Below, piece by piece: positions 1-8,010 of a stretch of DNA of 33,299 bases; position 1 is the first letter of the stretch; each line of letters opens with the position of its first letter. Position numbers and translations under genes: made by a program. Where the stretch lies: positions 1 to 33,299 of the forward strand of contig JAIXWZ010000127.1 of NCBI GenBank assembly GCA_027491035.1, in the 5' to 3' direction. The notes under the pieces were generated by a model, which saw only the letters and a program-made list of their open reading frames with translations, searched no databases and had not been told where the DNA came from. Origin of the DNA: Comamonadaceae bacterium. Lineage in GTDB: Bacteria > Pseudomonadota > Gammaproteobacteria > Burkholderiales > Burkholderiaceae_C.

Positions 1-81
1 CGCGGCCTGTTTGCGCAGTCCTCGCCCGAACCCCCCTGGCGTTTTCGCCGGCGCCACGGCAGCTGCAGATCCCTGCCCTGA
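1..81 (+). CDS. C-terminal fragment of an unidentified protein (partial)
   Basis: A frame open from the first base of the window runs 26 codons to a TGA at 79-81. The residues are Arg-rich and end in HGSCRSLP. The fragment is too short to recognise a family, and the start lies outside the window. It would converge with the minus-strand gene ending at position 100. It may equally be non-coding sequence. Confidence 0.25.
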   Translation, partial: RGLFAQSSPEPPWRFRRRHGSCRSLP

Positions 82-99
82 GGCGGCGTTGGCCGCAGT

Positions 100-621
100 T
101 CAGTGCGGCCGCCGCGACCCCGTGTCGACTCCCTGGCCTTGCGGCTTTTCTCGGGGGTGATCGTGAGGTTGCTCTTGAGGTTGCTTTTGGGGTTGCTCTT
201 GTGCCTGCGCTGAAGCCGTCGGATCGTGATGCGCTTGCTGCAGCCAGGCCGACAGCAGCTGCGACAGCGGCACGGTGCGCGCCGCGGTCATCAGCAAGGC
301 GCCCATGGGCAGCAGTCGCCAGGGCCGCAGCAGCACCAAAGCGCCGCCGAGCAGGCCAGATAGCGCCAGCACCTGCCAGGGGTTCTGACGGGTGCGCTCG
401 CGCAGCAGCGGCGCGAGCGCTTGCACAGCCAGCCGGGCCGGGTGGTTTTGCCAGGCTTGCAGCAACCAAGACCAAAGCCCAGCCTGATGGCCATCGCCTG
501 GCGCCGGCTTGGCCTGGGCATTGCCGCCCATGCGCATCTGCTCGAGCAGTGCCTGGCGCGACCGGGCCAGGCGCTGGCGGGCCCGCGCGAGCGCGGCATC
601 GGGATCGTCGGCATGGGCCAT
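100..621 (-). CDS. Hypothetical membrane protein, Gln-rich C-terminus
   Basis: Predicted 173-residue protein starting MAHADDPDAALARARQR. I do not recognise a named family with confidence. An N-terminal charged helical stretch (residues about 5-35) is followed by an Arg/Trp-rich region and a hydrophobic segment at about 95-125 (LSGLLGGALVLL...LLPMGALLMTAA), consistent with one or two membrane passes. This is the general layout of small inner-membrane proteins that accompany YqjE/holin-like genes. The last 35 residues are Gln/Pro/His-rich and come from a 12-bp tandem repeat at 164-199. The start was chosen because this ATG lies 5 bp after the stop of the upstream gene (627-992), which implies one transcription unit; the frame continues open upstream but overlaps that gene. 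No function is assigned. Confidence 0.6.
   Translation of the reverse strand: MAHADDPDAALARARQRLARSRQALLEQMRMGGNAQAKPAPGDGHQAGLWSWLLQAWQNHPARLAVQALAPLLRERTRQNPWQVLALSGLLGGALVLLRPWRLLPMGALLMTAARTVPLSQLLSAWLQQAHHDPTASAQAQEQPQKQPQEQPHDHPREKPQGQGVDTGSRRPH
164..199 (-). repeat. 12-bp tandem repeat, three copies, in coding sequence
   Basis: Plus-strand units are TGAGGTTGCTCT, TGAGGTTGCTTT and TGGGGTTGCTCT. In the minus-strand gene they encode a low-complexity QPQ(E/K) tail. The unit is a multiple of three, so copy-number change would keep the frame. Confidence 0.8.
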
Positions 622-626
622 CGGGC

Positions 627-992
627 TCAGGCCAGCGCCCGCAGCGCGCGCAGATCGTCTTCGAGTTCGGTCTGCAACTGCAGCCAGCCCTGCATCGGTA
701 TCGGCCGGCGCGCGTGCCATGCCGCCAGCAGGGCCACGAGTGCGCACAGGCCGGGCAACATCCACAAGACGGGGTGATAGCGCTCGAGCAGCAGTCCCAG
801 CATCAGGGCCATGCCAGCAAACAGCAGCGCCAGCGCTGCGCCGAGCAGGGCGGCCACGGCGGCCCAAGCGCGCGAGCGCAGGGCGCGGCCCGCACCACGC
901 GCCTGCGCTTGCACCAAGTCGGCGTAGGCCAGGCCATGCTCGAGCAGCAGGTCGGGTCGCTGCAGCAGGGCAGCATAAACAGGATGCAGCAT
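627..992 (-). CDS. Phage holin-like / DUF1469 (YqjE-type) membrane protein
   Basis: Predicted 121-residue protein starting MLHPVYAALLQRPDLLLEHG. Two hydrophobic segments (about residues 43-65 and 73-92) are separated by a short polar turn (ERYHP), after an amphipathic N-terminal helix. The C-terminus carries acidic, charged residues. This is the typical layout of the DUF1469/YqjE 'phage holin family' proteins common in proteobacteria, which are small inner-membrane proteins of poorly known role, sometimes linked to ribosome hibernation partners or stress. The gene lies 5 bp upstream of the next minus-strand gene, so they are probably co-transcribed. No clear Shine-Dalgarno sequence precedes the ATG. 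The family call rests on topology and overall feel, not on a diagnostic motif. Confidence 0.6.
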   Translation of the reverse strand: MLHPVYAALLQRPDLLLEHGLAYADLVQAQARGAGRALRSRAWAAVAALLGAALALLFAGMALMLGLLLERYHPVLWMLPGLCALVALLAAWHARRPIPMQGWLQLQTELEDDLRALRALA

Positions 993-1156
993 GGGCTTTG
1001 GGGGGCGAGGGCCGCGCAGAGGAAACGGCCATTAGCATCGCCGCCTCTGCTCCCCCGGGTCGTCGGATTCCAACGCGCACCGCTGCCGGGCGGTTGCGCC
1101 GTCAGGCGTAGGCGGGCCACGGGTCGCCCTGTCATCGCACATCTGCGCTGTCGCCA

Positions 1157-1194
1157 CACCCTGCCGTCGTCATCGCACCCTGCTGCCGTCATCG
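1157..1194. repeat. 19-bp tandem duplication
   Basis: Copies CACCCTGCCGTCGTCATCG and CACCCTGCTGCCGTCATCG are directly adjacent and differ at two positions. A related GTCATCGCAC occurs just upstream, at about 1132-1141. Nothing indicates a function. Confidence 0.7.
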
Positions 1195-1340
1195 CGACGC
1201 ACGAAGCGATCGATGGGCGGTTGTATGAAGGCATGGATTGCTACGGCGCTGCGCGCCTCGCAATGACGGGGGCGGTCGACCTTGTGATGACCGATGCGGA
1301 CTTTATGTACGGCTGAGGTGTCCAAAACGCGTTTATTTGT

Positions 1341-1355
1341 CAATAATGATTATTC
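1341..1355. promoter_or_regulatory. AT-rich palindrome, Fur-box-like
   Basis: CAATAATGATTATTC contains AATAAT-G-ATTATT, a perfect 6-1-6 inverted repeat, about 85 bp upstream of the response regulator start. It matches 5 of 7 bases in each half of the Fur 7-1-7 pattern TGATAAT-N-ATTATCA. It could be a Fur-type operator or a site for another dimeric regulator; binding is not shown. Confidence 0.35.
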
Positions 1356-1438
1356 AGTTGTGACGAACTTCAATCGGTAAGTTTGAACGTTTTTTAATGC
1401 AAGTCGCTTGAAGCTGGGCGCAAACGGAGGACCAGGAA

Positions 1439-2071
1439 ATGATCAGAATCGGCATCGTCGACGACCATGCCATCGTGCGTTCGGGGCTCAGGCAGTTCTT
1501 TTCGGACCAGGTGGATCTGCGCGTGGTCGGTGAGGCCGGCACTGGTCGTGAGGCCATTGATCTGGTGCGCAAGGCCGAGCTCGATGTGTTGCTGATGGAT
1601 CTGTCCATGCCGGGGCAAAGCGGCATCGATGCCCTGGCCATGATCCGCGCCAAGGCACCCGATGTGGGCATCCTCATTCTCAGCGGCTATCCCGAGGAGC
1701 ATTACGCGGTCAACCTGATTCGCCAGGGGGCCAGTGGTTACCTCAACAAGGAGTGTGATCCGGCCGAGATCGTCAAGGCCATTCGCGTGATCGCGCTGGG
1801 CAAGCGCTACATCACGCCGGGCGTGGCCGATCTGCTGGCCCAGCAATTGAACCGCCCAACCGATATGGCCACGCACGAGCAGCTGTCCGAGCGCGAGTTC
1901 CAGGTGTTCTTGAAACTGGCCAAGGGCGAGACGGCCGGCGACATTGCCCGTGCGCTGTCCCTGAGCGTCAAGACGGTGAGCACCTACCGCACGCGTGTGA
2001 TGGAAAAGATGAGCCTCAATTCCAACAGCGATCTGACGTACTACGCGCTCAAGAACAAGCTCATCGATTGA
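1439..2071 (+). CDS. NarL/FixJ-family response regulator
   Basis: Predicted 210-residue two-component response regulator. The N-terminal receiver domain (about 1-120) has the acidic pocket D8-D9, phospho-acceptor D54 (in LLMDLSMPG), the switch Ser at 82 and the conserved Lys 104 (YLNKE). A LuxR-type helix-turn-helix follows at about 145-205 (LSEREFQVFLKLAKGETAGDIA ... SVKTVSTYRTRVMEKM). It should act as a phosphorylation-dependent DNA-binding regulator in the cytoplasm. The start has a good ribosome binding site, GGAGG at 1426-1430, eight bases upstream. No histidine kinase lies nearby, so it is an orphan within this window. The overall architecture resembles UvrY/GacA-type regulators, but this is not enough to assign a specific regulon. 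Confidence 0.93.
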   Translation: MIRIGIVDDHAIVRSGLRQFFSDQVDLRVVGEAGTGREAIDLVRKAELDVLLMDLSMPGQSGIDALAMIRAKAPDVGILILSGYPEEHYAVNLIRQGASGYLNKECDPAEIVKAIRVIALGKRYITPGVADLLAQQLNRPTDMATHEQLSEREFQVFLKLAKGETAGDIARALSLSVKTVSTYRTRVMEKMSLNSNSDLTYYALKNKLID

Positions 2072-2114
2072 GTCTGACGGCCGCAACCCGCGCGGGCAAG
2101 GCAAAGAGGGTCGG

Positions 2115-2864
2115 CTAGCGCGAGTGGCACACCGGACACTGCCGGTCCCTGGACAGGCCGATGGTGGTGGGCTGAAGGTTGCGCGCATCGAGCATCAGCA
2201 AGCGACCGGCCATGGGCTGACCGGTGCCGGTGATCAGCTTGATCGCTTCGGCCGCCTGCATGCTGCCGACGATGCCCACCAGCGGCGCAAACACCCCCAT
2301 GGTGGCGCAGCGCACTTCCTCGGGTGGCGCATCGGGCGCGAACAGGCAGGCGTAGCAGGGCGAGTCGGCCTGGCGGGTGTCAAAGACGCTCATTTGCGCA
2401 TCAAAGCCGATGGCCGCGCCCGAGACCAGCGGCACGCGATGGCGCACGCAGGCCTGGTTGATCGCCTGGCGCGTGGCAAAGTTGTCGGTGCAGTCCAGCA
2501 CCACGTCAGCGGCGGCCACGAGCGGCTCGAGCAGGGCTGCATCGGCGCGCTCGGTGATGCAGCGCAGTTGCACATCGGGGTTGATTTGCGCAATCGACTC
2601 GGCCAGCGACTGGGCCTTGAAGTGGCCAATTCGATCGAGCCGGTGGGCGATTTGCCGCTGCAAGTTGGTGGCATCGACCCGGTCGTGGTCGACCACCGTG
2701 ATGCGGCCCACGCCGGCGCTGCCCAGGTACAGCCCGACCGGTGAGCCCAGGCCGCCGGCGCCGATGATCAGCGCGTGCGCCTCGAGCAAGCGCTGCTGGC
2801 CCTGCACGCCCAGCTCGTCGAGCAGGATGTGGCGCGAGTAGCGCAGGAGTTGATCGTCGTTCAT
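2115..2864 (-). CDS. HesA/MoeB/ThiF-family adenylyltransferase
   Basis: Predicted 249-residue E1-like enzyme that would adenylate the C-terminal Gly of a ubiquitin-like sulfur carrier (MoaD or ThiS) for molybdopterin or thiamine synthesis. It has the family N-terminus YSRHILLDELGVQGQ, the nucleotide loop IIGAGGLGSP (about 34-43), the Arg-containing DATNLQRQIAH segment and the DCTDNFATRQAIN ATP/Mg motif. Two CxxC pairs, CYAC and the C-terminal CPVC, would bind the structural zinc. The length matches MoeB/ThiF proteins lacking a rhodanese domain. It converges with the response regulator gene and lies 44 bp downstream of the S41 protease gene on the same strand. Sequence alone does not separate MoeB from ThiF. 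Confidence 0.93.
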   Translation of the reverse strand: MNDDQLLRYSRHILLDELGVQGQQRLLEAHALIIGAGGLGSPVGLYLGSAGVGRITVVDHDRVDATNLQRQIAHRLDRIGHFKAQSLAESIAQINPDVQLRCITERADAALLEPLVAAADVVLDCTDNFATRQAINQACVRHRVPLVSGAAIGFDAQMSVFDTRQADSPCYACLFAPDAPPEEVRCATMGVFAPLVGIVGSMQAAEAIKLITGTGQPMAGRLLMLDARNLQPTTIGLSRDRQCPVCHSR

Positions 2865-2908
2865 GGTGGGCCAGTGCCCGCCTGCCGCGGCGCAGCCAAG
2901 TGCGGCGA

Positions 2909-4342
2909 TCAGTTTTCCTTCTTGGCCTCGGGCCGCGCGGTCTGCGTCTTGCTCACCAGCACCGGCCGACCTTTGAGCTGGTTGATGGCTTGGGTGAGCT
3001 GGAAATCCTTGTCGCTGCCGAACTCGGGCGGGCGCCGTTGCTCGGCCGGCCTGCGCGAGGCTTCTTCGAGTTTCTTGAGCGCTTCTTCGCGTGCCTTCTC
3101 GCGCGCCGGGTCTTTGGCCTCGGGCGCGCCGCCACCCGAGAGGTGCTTTTCAAGATCGGCTTCGCGCGAGCGCAGCGCCGCAAACGGGCTGCCCTCGGCG
3201 GTTTCGTCAACCAGCACATCGGGCATGATGCCCTTGGCCTGGATGGAGCGGCCATTGGGCGTGAAATAGCGCGCCGTGGTGATCTTCAGGCCCGTGTCGG
3301 GGCCCAGGGGGCGCACGGTCTGCACCGAGCCCTTGCCGAAGGTCTGGCTGCCCATGATGGTGGCGCGCTTGTGGTCTTGCAGTGCACCGGCCACGATTTC
3401 GCTGGCCGAGGCCGAGCCTTCATTGACCAGCACCACCAGCGGCACCGACTTGACCGCCGCCGGCAACCGTTTGAGCGGGTCGGCGCCGCGGCGCACGTAG
3501 TGCTGGGGCGAGGCGCGGTAGGTGAACTTGCTCTCGGCCAGTTGGCCGTTGGTTGAGACGACGGTCACATTTTCCGGCAGGAAGGCCGCCGACAGCGCCA
3601 CCGCCGCGTCGAGCAGGCCGCCTGGGTCGTTGCGCAAGTCGAGCACCAGCCCCTTGAGGTTGGGGTCCTGCTTGTAGAGGCCTTCGAGCCGGGTGACAAA
3701 GTCTTCGACGGTGCGCTCCTGGAACTGCGAGACACGCAGCCAGGCATAGCCGGGCTCGATCAGGCGGGCTCGCACCGATTGCGTGCGAATTTCCTCGCGC
3801 ACGATGGTCACCGGGAAGGTGCGGTTCTCGTCTTTGCGAAAGATCGTCAGCACCACCCGCGTGTTGGGCTCGCCGCGCATGCGCTTGACCGCCTCGTTGA
3901 GCGACAGACCCTTGACCACGGTGTCGTCGATCTTGGTGATCAGGTCGTTGGGTTTGAGGCCGGCGCGGTCGGCCGGCGAGCCTTCAATCGGCGAGACCAC
4001 CTTGACCAGGCCGTCTTCCTGGCTGATTTCGATGCCCACGCCCACAAAGCGGCCGGTGGTGCCCTCACGGAATTCCTTGAAGGTTTTTTTGTCGAAGTAG
4101 GCCGAGTGGGGATCCAGACTGGCCACCATCCCCGAAATCGCCTCGCTGATCAGCTTTTTTTCGTCGACCGGCTCGACGTAGTCGCTCTTGACCATGCTGA
4201 AGACGGCGGCCAGCTGCTGCAGCTCCTCGAGCGGCAGCGGCGAGAAATTGTTTCGTGCCACGGCCTGCAGCTGCACCGTGGTGAGCGCTCCGGCAAGCGC
4301 ACCCAGGCTGATCCAGCCTGCGATCTTGAGCTTGTGACCCAT
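2909..4342 (-). CDS. S41-family carboxy-terminal processing protease (CtpA-like)
   Basis: Predicted 477-residue periplasmic serine protease of the C-terminal processing family. A hydrophobic N-terminal segment (residues 5-24) should act as signal or membrane anchor. A PDZ domain spans about 95-170 (FVGVGIEISQEDG ... GSPADRAGLKPNDLI). The peptidase domain contains the RNDPGGLL motif near 237-244, the catalytic Ser within EGSASASEI (Ser312 the likely nucleophile) and the catalytic Lys337 in TFGKGSVQ. The C-terminal 90 residues are highly charged. Upstream in-frame codons extend to 4606, but I chose the ATG at 4342 because it gives MGHKLKIAGWISLGALAGAL, a normal signal sequence, with an AGG-type ribosome binding site just upstream. 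It is followed by the ThiF-like gene, probably as one transcript. Confidence 0.95.
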   Translation of the reverse strand: MGHKLKIAGWISLGALAGALTTVQLQAVARNNFSPLPLEELQQLAAVFSMVKSDYVEPVDEKKLISEAISGMVASLDPHSAYFDKKTFKEFREGTTGRFVGVGIEISQEDGLVKVVSPIEGSPADRAGLKPNDLITKIDDTVVKGLSLNEAVKRMRGEPNTRVVLTIFRKDENRTFPVTIVREEIRTQSVRARLIEPGYAWLRVSQFQERTVEDFVTRLEGLYKQDPNLKGLVLDLRNDPGGLLDAAVALSAAFLPENVTVVSTNGQLAESKFTYRASPQHYVRRGADPLKRLPAAVKSVPLVVLVNEGSASASEIVAGALQDHKRATIMGSQTFGKGSVQTVRPLGPDTGLKITTARYFTPNGRSIQAKGIMPDVLVDETAEGSPFAALRSREADLEKHLSGGGAPEAKDPAREKAREEALKKLEEASRRPAEQRRPPEFGSDKDFQLTQAINQLKGRPVLVSKTQTARPEAKKEN

Positions 4343-4415
4343 ATTGACCTCGTCGAGATGTTGGCGCCGGGGGCTGGCCCAGGGGCGGCTGTGCCGTGCG
4401 CGAAAGTTGAGCTGC

Positions 4416-4421
4416 AATATA
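4416..4421 (-). promoter_or_regulatory. Possible -10 element upstream of the S41 protease gene
   Basis: On the minus strand this reads TATATT, about 75 bp upstream of the S41 start codon. The best -35 candidate (CTGACA) is 20 bp away, which is longer than ideal, so this is only a plausible promoter. Confidence 0.3.
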
Positions 4422-4547
4422 CACCCGCCACGATGAGCCTGTGTCAGCAAAAGTGCAAAGCTGCAAGCCTTGGTAAGGCTATAGCCCCACTGGGCCGTCC
4501 GGCCCCTGGGAGCACCCCGCCTCAGCCATGCGTTTCGGGCGCCCGCT

Positions 4548-5294
4548 TCAGCCGCCCTTGCCCTGCGCCGCCACGGCGGCCGTGGCCTGCGCGATGGCCT
4601 GGGCATCGCCCAGGTAGCGCCGGCCGAGCGGGCGCAGTTGTTCGTCGAGTTCGTAGACCAGGGGCGTGCCGTTGGGGATGTTCAGTCTGACAATGTCTTG
4701 ATCGGAAATGCCGTCGAGGTACTTGATGAGCGCGCGGATCGAATTGCCGTGCGCGGCCACGACCACCCGCCGGCCGCTCTTGATGGCCGGCGCCATCGAC
4801 TCGTTCCAAAACGGCAGCACCCGCGCGACGGTGTCTTTGAGGCATTCGGTCAGCGGCACCTGTCCGGCTTCGAGCCGGGCATAGCGGCGGTCGCCGCGCT
4901 CGCAGCGGGGGTCTTGCGGATCGAGCGCCGGCGGCGGGGTGTCGTAGCTGCGCCGCCAGATCAGCACCTGCTCGTCGCCGTACTGCTTGGCCATGTCGGC
5001 CTTGTTGAGCCCCTGCAGCGCGCCGTAGTGCCGCTCATTGAGGCGCCAGCTGTGCACCACCGGCAGCCAGGTGCGGTCCATCTCGTCGAGCACATGCCAC
5101 AGGGTGCGGGTGGCGCGTTTGAGCACGCTGGTGTAGGCCAGGTCGAAATCGAAGCCCTCGGCCTTGAGCAGCCGGCCGGCTTCGACGGCCTGCGCAAGGC
5201 CGGTGGGGGTGAGGTCGACATCGGTCCAGCCGGTGAAGCGGTTTTCCAGATTCCAGGTCGATTCGCCGTGGCGAATGAGCACGAGCTTGTACAT
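4548..5294 (-). CDS. gpmA: 2,3-bisphosphoglycerate-dependent phosphoglycerate mutase
   Basis: Predicted 248-residue glycolytic enzyme interconverting 3- and 2-phosphoglycerate in the cytoplasm. The histidine phosphatase motif LIRHGES places the phospho-accepting His at residue 9. [15 protein letters not shown], the acid/base Glu87 in [12 protein letters not shown], and His182 in [12 protein letters not shown] are all present. The length equals the usual dPGM size of about 247-250. It lies upstream of the S41 gene on the same strand, with a 205-bp gap that probably holds a separate S41 promoter. It is divergent from the rhodanese gene, an arrangement common in Burkholderiales. Confidence 0.97.
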   Translation of the reverse strand: MYKLVLIRHGESTWNLENRFTGWTDVDLTPTGLAQAVEAGRLLKAEGFDFDLAYTSVLKRATRTLWHVLDEMDRTWLPVVHSWRLNERHYGALQGLNKADMAKQYGDEQVLIWRRSYDTPPPALDPQDPRCERGDRRYARLEAGQVPLTECLKDTVARVLPFWNESMAPAIKSGRRVVVAAHGNSIRALIKYLDGISDQDIVRLNIPNGTPLVYELDEQLRPLGRRYLGDAQAIAQATAAVAAQGKGG

Positions 5295-5446
5295 GGGCAG
5301 CGGGGCGCGCGCGGGCGCGCTTCAAGTGGGGCAGGACCGGGTGGGGGAGGGGTGCAAAAATGCGGGGAAGGCAGGGATCGGGCACGGTTGAGGCTTGGCA
5401 TTTTAGAATCTCGGGCTTTGCCCTGTGGACAAACCGAAGGACCGCT

Positions 5447-5857
5447 GTGAAATTTCTGCTCGACAACTGGATGCTGATCTCTGTGGCCCTGAGCTCCGGC
5501 GCCTTGCTGCTGTGGCCCGTGATTGCCGGCGGGGCGCGCGCTGGCAGCCTCAGCCCAGCTGCCGCCGTGCAGTTGATCAACCGCGAAAAAGCGGTGGTCA
5601 TTGACGTCAGTGAGCCCCATGAGTACGTCGGCGGTCATGTGGTGGGCTCCAAGAACCTGCCCTTTGGCCAACTCGAGGACAAGCTGCCGGCTCTGGTCAA
5701 GAACAAGGCCACGCCGGTCATCATGGTGTGCCCGGTCGGTGCCCGCGCCGCCCGGGCGGCCGGTCAGGCCAAAAAGCTGGGCTACGAGAATGCGCAGTCG
5801 ATCGCCGGTGGGCTCAAGGCCTGGCGCGATGCCAGCTTGCCCCTGGACAAGGCCTGA
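5447..5857 (+). CDS. Membrane-anchored rhodanese-like domain protein
   Basis: Predicted 136-residue protein: a hydrophobic N-terminal anchor (about residues 5-27, NWMLISVALSSGALLLWPVIAGG) followed by one rhodanese domain. The active loop CPVGAR provides the catalytic Cys and an anion-binding Arg, and the domain begins with the typical VVIDVSEPHEYVGGHVVGSKNLP. It should act as a sulfurtransferase at the membrane. The GTG at 5447 was chosen because GAAGG lies six bases upstream and it gives MKFLLDNW; the frame is open further upstream without a better start. It precedes grxC by 87 bp, as in many Burkholderiales, which links it to thiol and sulfur metabolism. Confidence 0.92.
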   Translation: MKFLLDNWMLISVALSSGALLLWPVIAGGARAGSLSPAAAVQLINREKAVVIDVSEPHEYVGGHVVGSKNLPFGQLEDKLPALVKNKATPVIMVCPVGARAARAAGQAKKLGYENAQSIAGGLKAWRDASLPLDKA

Positions 5858-5944
5858 TCCTGTTTGGGGTCTGCCGCCCGGGTCGGCCAGCACAATTGCG
5901 CCGCTTGTGGCAAGCTAGAGGCCTGAGAAGTCAAGGGAGTAGTG

Positions 5945-6211
5945 ATGCAAGCCGTCAAGATGTACACCACCGCCGTCTGCCCGTATTGCCAGCAGGCCAA
6001 GCAGTTGCTCAAGCGCCGTGGGGTTGAGCAGGTGGAAGAGATCCGGATCGACCAGATTCCGGGTGAGCGCGAAAAAATGATGGCCCTGACCGGCCGGCGC
6101 ACTGTGCCGCAGATTTTTATCGGTCAGACCCATGTCGGCGGCTGCGATGACCTGATCGCGCTCGACGCGCGCGGTGCGCTGGTCGATTTGCTGCAGGGCA
6201 AGGCCGCCTGA
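5945..6211 (+). CDS. grxC: Glutaredoxin 3
   Basis: Predicted 88-residue dithiol glutaredoxin with active site CPYC near residues 12-15 (MYTTAVCPYCQQAKQLL), the cis-Pro motif TVPQIFI and the glutathione-binding GGCDDLIAL segment. It reduces disulfides using glutathione in the cytoplasm. A GTG at 5942 is also in frame, but GGGAG at 5935-5939 is spaced better for the ATG at 5945. It lies between the rhodanese gene and secB, a conserved neighbourhood in this order. Confidence 0.96.
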   Translation: MQAVKMYTTAVCPYCQQAKQLLKRRGVEQVEEIRIDQIPGEREKMMALTGRRTVPQIFIGQTHVGGCDDLIALDARGALVDLLQGKAA

Positions 6212-6287
6212 GGCTGCCCCGCCTTGCTTGGGGCCGGTGCGGCTCCTGCGAGCTGTGACCGGTCAAGCCCCCCAATGACTGTGCTTA

Positions 6288-6305
6288 CCGGACTTGCCGG
6301 ACTTG
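6288..6305. repeat. 9-bp tandem repeat upstream of secB
   Basis: CCGGACTTG occurs twice in direct tandem in the 210-bp gap before secB, followed by further CCGG-rich sequence. Downstream, CATAAT at 6360-6365 is a possible -10 element for secB without a clear -35 partner. Confidence 0.55.
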
Positions 6306-6421
6306 CCGTGCTGTCCGGATTCCCCCGGTCTTCCCCGGTCCTTCCTGTTTTTGCCCTGACATAATCGCTCCGTCGCCGGCCCACGGGCCGGCTTGATTTT
6401 TTTAACTTTCCAGGACCCGCC

Positions 6422-6877
6422 ATGGCCGACGCGCAAGCCGATCCCGTTTTCCAGATTCAACGCATCTACCTCAAGGATGTCTCGCTCGAGCAGCCCAACT
6501 CCCCGGCGATCTTGCTCGATCAGTCACAGCCGCAGGTCGATATCCAGCTCGCGGTCGGCTCCGAGCAGGTGGCCGAGGGCATGTTTGAGGCCACGGTGCT
6601 GGCCACGGTGCACACCAAGATCGGCGACAAGACCGTGTTTCTGGTCGAGGCCAAGCAGGCCGGCATTTTTGAAATCCGCAACCTGCCCGACGAGCAGATG
6701 GGTCAGGTGCTGGGCATGGCCTGCCCGCAGATCCTTTACCCCTACTTGCGCGGCAATGTGGCCGATGTGGTCCAGCGCGCTGGCTTTCCGCCGGTCCATC
6801 TGGCGGAAATCAACTTCCAGATGCTCTACCAGCAGCAGCTCGAGCAGCAGGCTCAGGCTGCCACACAGACCGCCTAA
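6422..6877 (+). CDS. secB: Protein-export chaperone SecB
   Basis: Predicted 151-residue cytoplasmic chaperone that keeps preproteins unfolded and delivers them to SecA. Family features include [19 protein letters not shown] at the N-terminus, [18 protein letters not shown] in the middle and [32 protein letters not shown] near the end. The length and the Gln-rich C-terminal tail are normal for beta-proteobacterial SecB. It follows grxC and precedes gpsA, the same order seen in many Burkholderiales and enterobacteria. Its stop codon lies inside a small 13-bp tandem repeat. Confidence 0.97.
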   Translation: MADAQADPVFQIQRIYLKDVSLEQPNSPAILLDQSQPQVDIQLAVGSEQVAEGMFEATVLATVHTKIGDKTVFLVEAKQAGIFEIRNLPDEQMGQVLGMACPQILYPYLRGNVADVVQRAGFPPVHLAEINFQMLYQQQLEQQAQAATQTA

Positions 6878-6905
6878 ATAGACCGCCTAAGTAGACCCCC
6901 TGAGC
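6867..6905. repeat. 13-bp tandem triplication over the secB stop codon
   Basis: Three consecutive units, AGACCGCCTAAAT, AGACCGCCTAAGT and AGACCCCCTGAGC, start at 6867, 6880 and 6893. The first contains the secB TAA. Because the period is 13, the stop triplets TAA, TAA and TGA fall in three different frames. Confidence 0.85.
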
Positions 6906-6957
6906 GGCCCGCCCGCCGGGTGCTCGGGCTCAACGCCCAGCCGGCAACACTTCAGTC

Positions 6958-7965
6958 ATGAAGCTTATCGTCATCGGCGCAGGGGCCTGGGGCACGGCCC
7001 TGGCGGTCAACGCCGCGGCGCAGGAGCGCCACCAGGTCAGTCTGTGGGCCCGTGATCCGGTGCAGCAGCAGGCCCTGCACGAGCAGCGTGTCAATGCGCG
7101 CTACCTTGGCGGGGTGCCGCTGCCGCCTTCTCTCAAGTGCCTGCGTGGCGACTTGTCCGCAGCGTTGGCCGAGCAAGATCTGCTGGTGCTGGCCGGCCCG
7201 GTGGCGGCCGCGCGTGAGCTTCTGCATGCCTTGCGAGGGGTGCGCCAGCCGGTGGCCTGGCTGGCCAAGGGCTTTGAGCGGCCTATGGACTCACCGGGCG
7301 CGGCGGGGCTGATGGTCCACGAAATCCAGGCGCAGGTCGCCCCCGATTTGCGCTGCGGTGTGCTCAGCGGCCCGAGTTTTGCCCTGGAGGTCGCTCAGGG
7401 CAGGCCCACGGCTTTGGTGGCCGCCAGCCAGTACGACGAGGTGCGCCAGGCGCTGGTGCAGGCTTTTCACGGCCCGACCCTGCGCGTGTATGCCAATGAT
7501 GACCTGGTCGGTGTTGAGGTGGGCGGTGCGGTCAAGAACGTGCTGGCCATTGCCACCGGGTTTTGCGATGGCCTTGCGCTGGGCCTGAACGCGCGCGCTG
7601 CCCTCATCACCCGCGGTCTGGCCGAAATCACCCGCCTGGGCGTGGCCCTGGGCGCGCGCGCCGACACCTTCACCGGGCTGTCGGGTCTGGGCGATCTGGT
7701 GCTTACTGCCACCGGTGATTTGAGCCGCAATCGCAAGGTCGGGCTGATGCTGGCCCAGGGCATGGGCTTGCAGCAGGCGGTCGAGCGCCTGGGCCATGTG
7801 GCCGAAGGGGTGTACTGCGCCCGCACCGTCGTCGAGCGCGCCCACACGCTGGGCGTCGAGATGCCGATCTCGCAAGCGGTGGTCGCGCTGCTCGATGGGC
7901 GCCTCAAGCCCGAGCAGGCGGTGGCCATGCTCATGGGCCGTGAACCGGCACCTGAACTGCGCTAA
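6958..7965 (+). CDS. gpsA: Glycerol-3-phosphate dehydrogenase [NAD(P)+]
   Basis: Predicted 335-residue cytoplasmic enzyme reducing dihydroxyacetone phosphate to sn-glycerol 3-phosphate for phospholipid synthesis. The dinucleotide loop [10 protein letters not shown] sits at residues 8-17. The catalytic Lys is in [14 protein letters not shown], and the substrate region [21 protein letters not shown] is intact. Length is typical. The ATG follows secB by 80 bp and has no strong ribosome binding site (the upstream bases are CAACACTTCAGTC). It is convergent with the thioesterase gene. Confidence 0.97.
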   Translation: MKLIVIGAGAWGTALAVNAAAQERHQVSLWARDPVQQQALHEQRVNARYLGGVPLPPSLKCLRGDLSAALAEQDLLVLAGPVAAARELLHALRGVRQPVAWLAKGFERPMDSPGAAGLMVHEIQAQVAPDLRCGVLSGPSFALEVAQGRPTALVAASQYDEVRQALVQAFHGPTLRVYANDDLVGVEVGGAVKNVLAIATGFCDGLALGLNARAALITRGLAEITRLGVALGARADTFTGLSGLGDLVLTATGDLSRNRKVGLMLAQGMGLQQAVERLGHVAEGVYCARTVVERAHTLGVEMPISQAVVALLDGRLKPEQAVAMLMGREPAPELR

Positions 7966-8010
7966 GCGGCGCCTTGTCCTGCGTCTTTCTCTGCGTCTTT
8001 TCCTGGGCCT

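Larger units (their letters stand above)
993..1438. other. Gene-free stretch with short repeats and an AT-rich promoter zone
   Basis: No convincing gene is visible here. It contains a 19-bp tandem duplication (1157-1194) and, from about 1320, a sharply AT-rich stretch ending in the ribosome binding site GGAGG (1426-1430) of the response regulator gene. The AT-rich part presumably holds that gene's promoter. A TTGTCA at 1337-1342 resembles a -35 box, but I see no well-spaced -10 partner. Confidence 0.5.

Noticed and set aside
201-1316. Plus-strand open frame of 371 codons
   Set aside because: It lies opposite two minus-strand membrane protein genes with sensible topology, and its translation is Ala/Arg/Pro-rich low-complexity sequence.
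3779-4690. Plus-strand open frame opposite the S41 and gpmA genes
   Set aside because: It spans parts of two well-supported genes on the other strand and shows no motifs.
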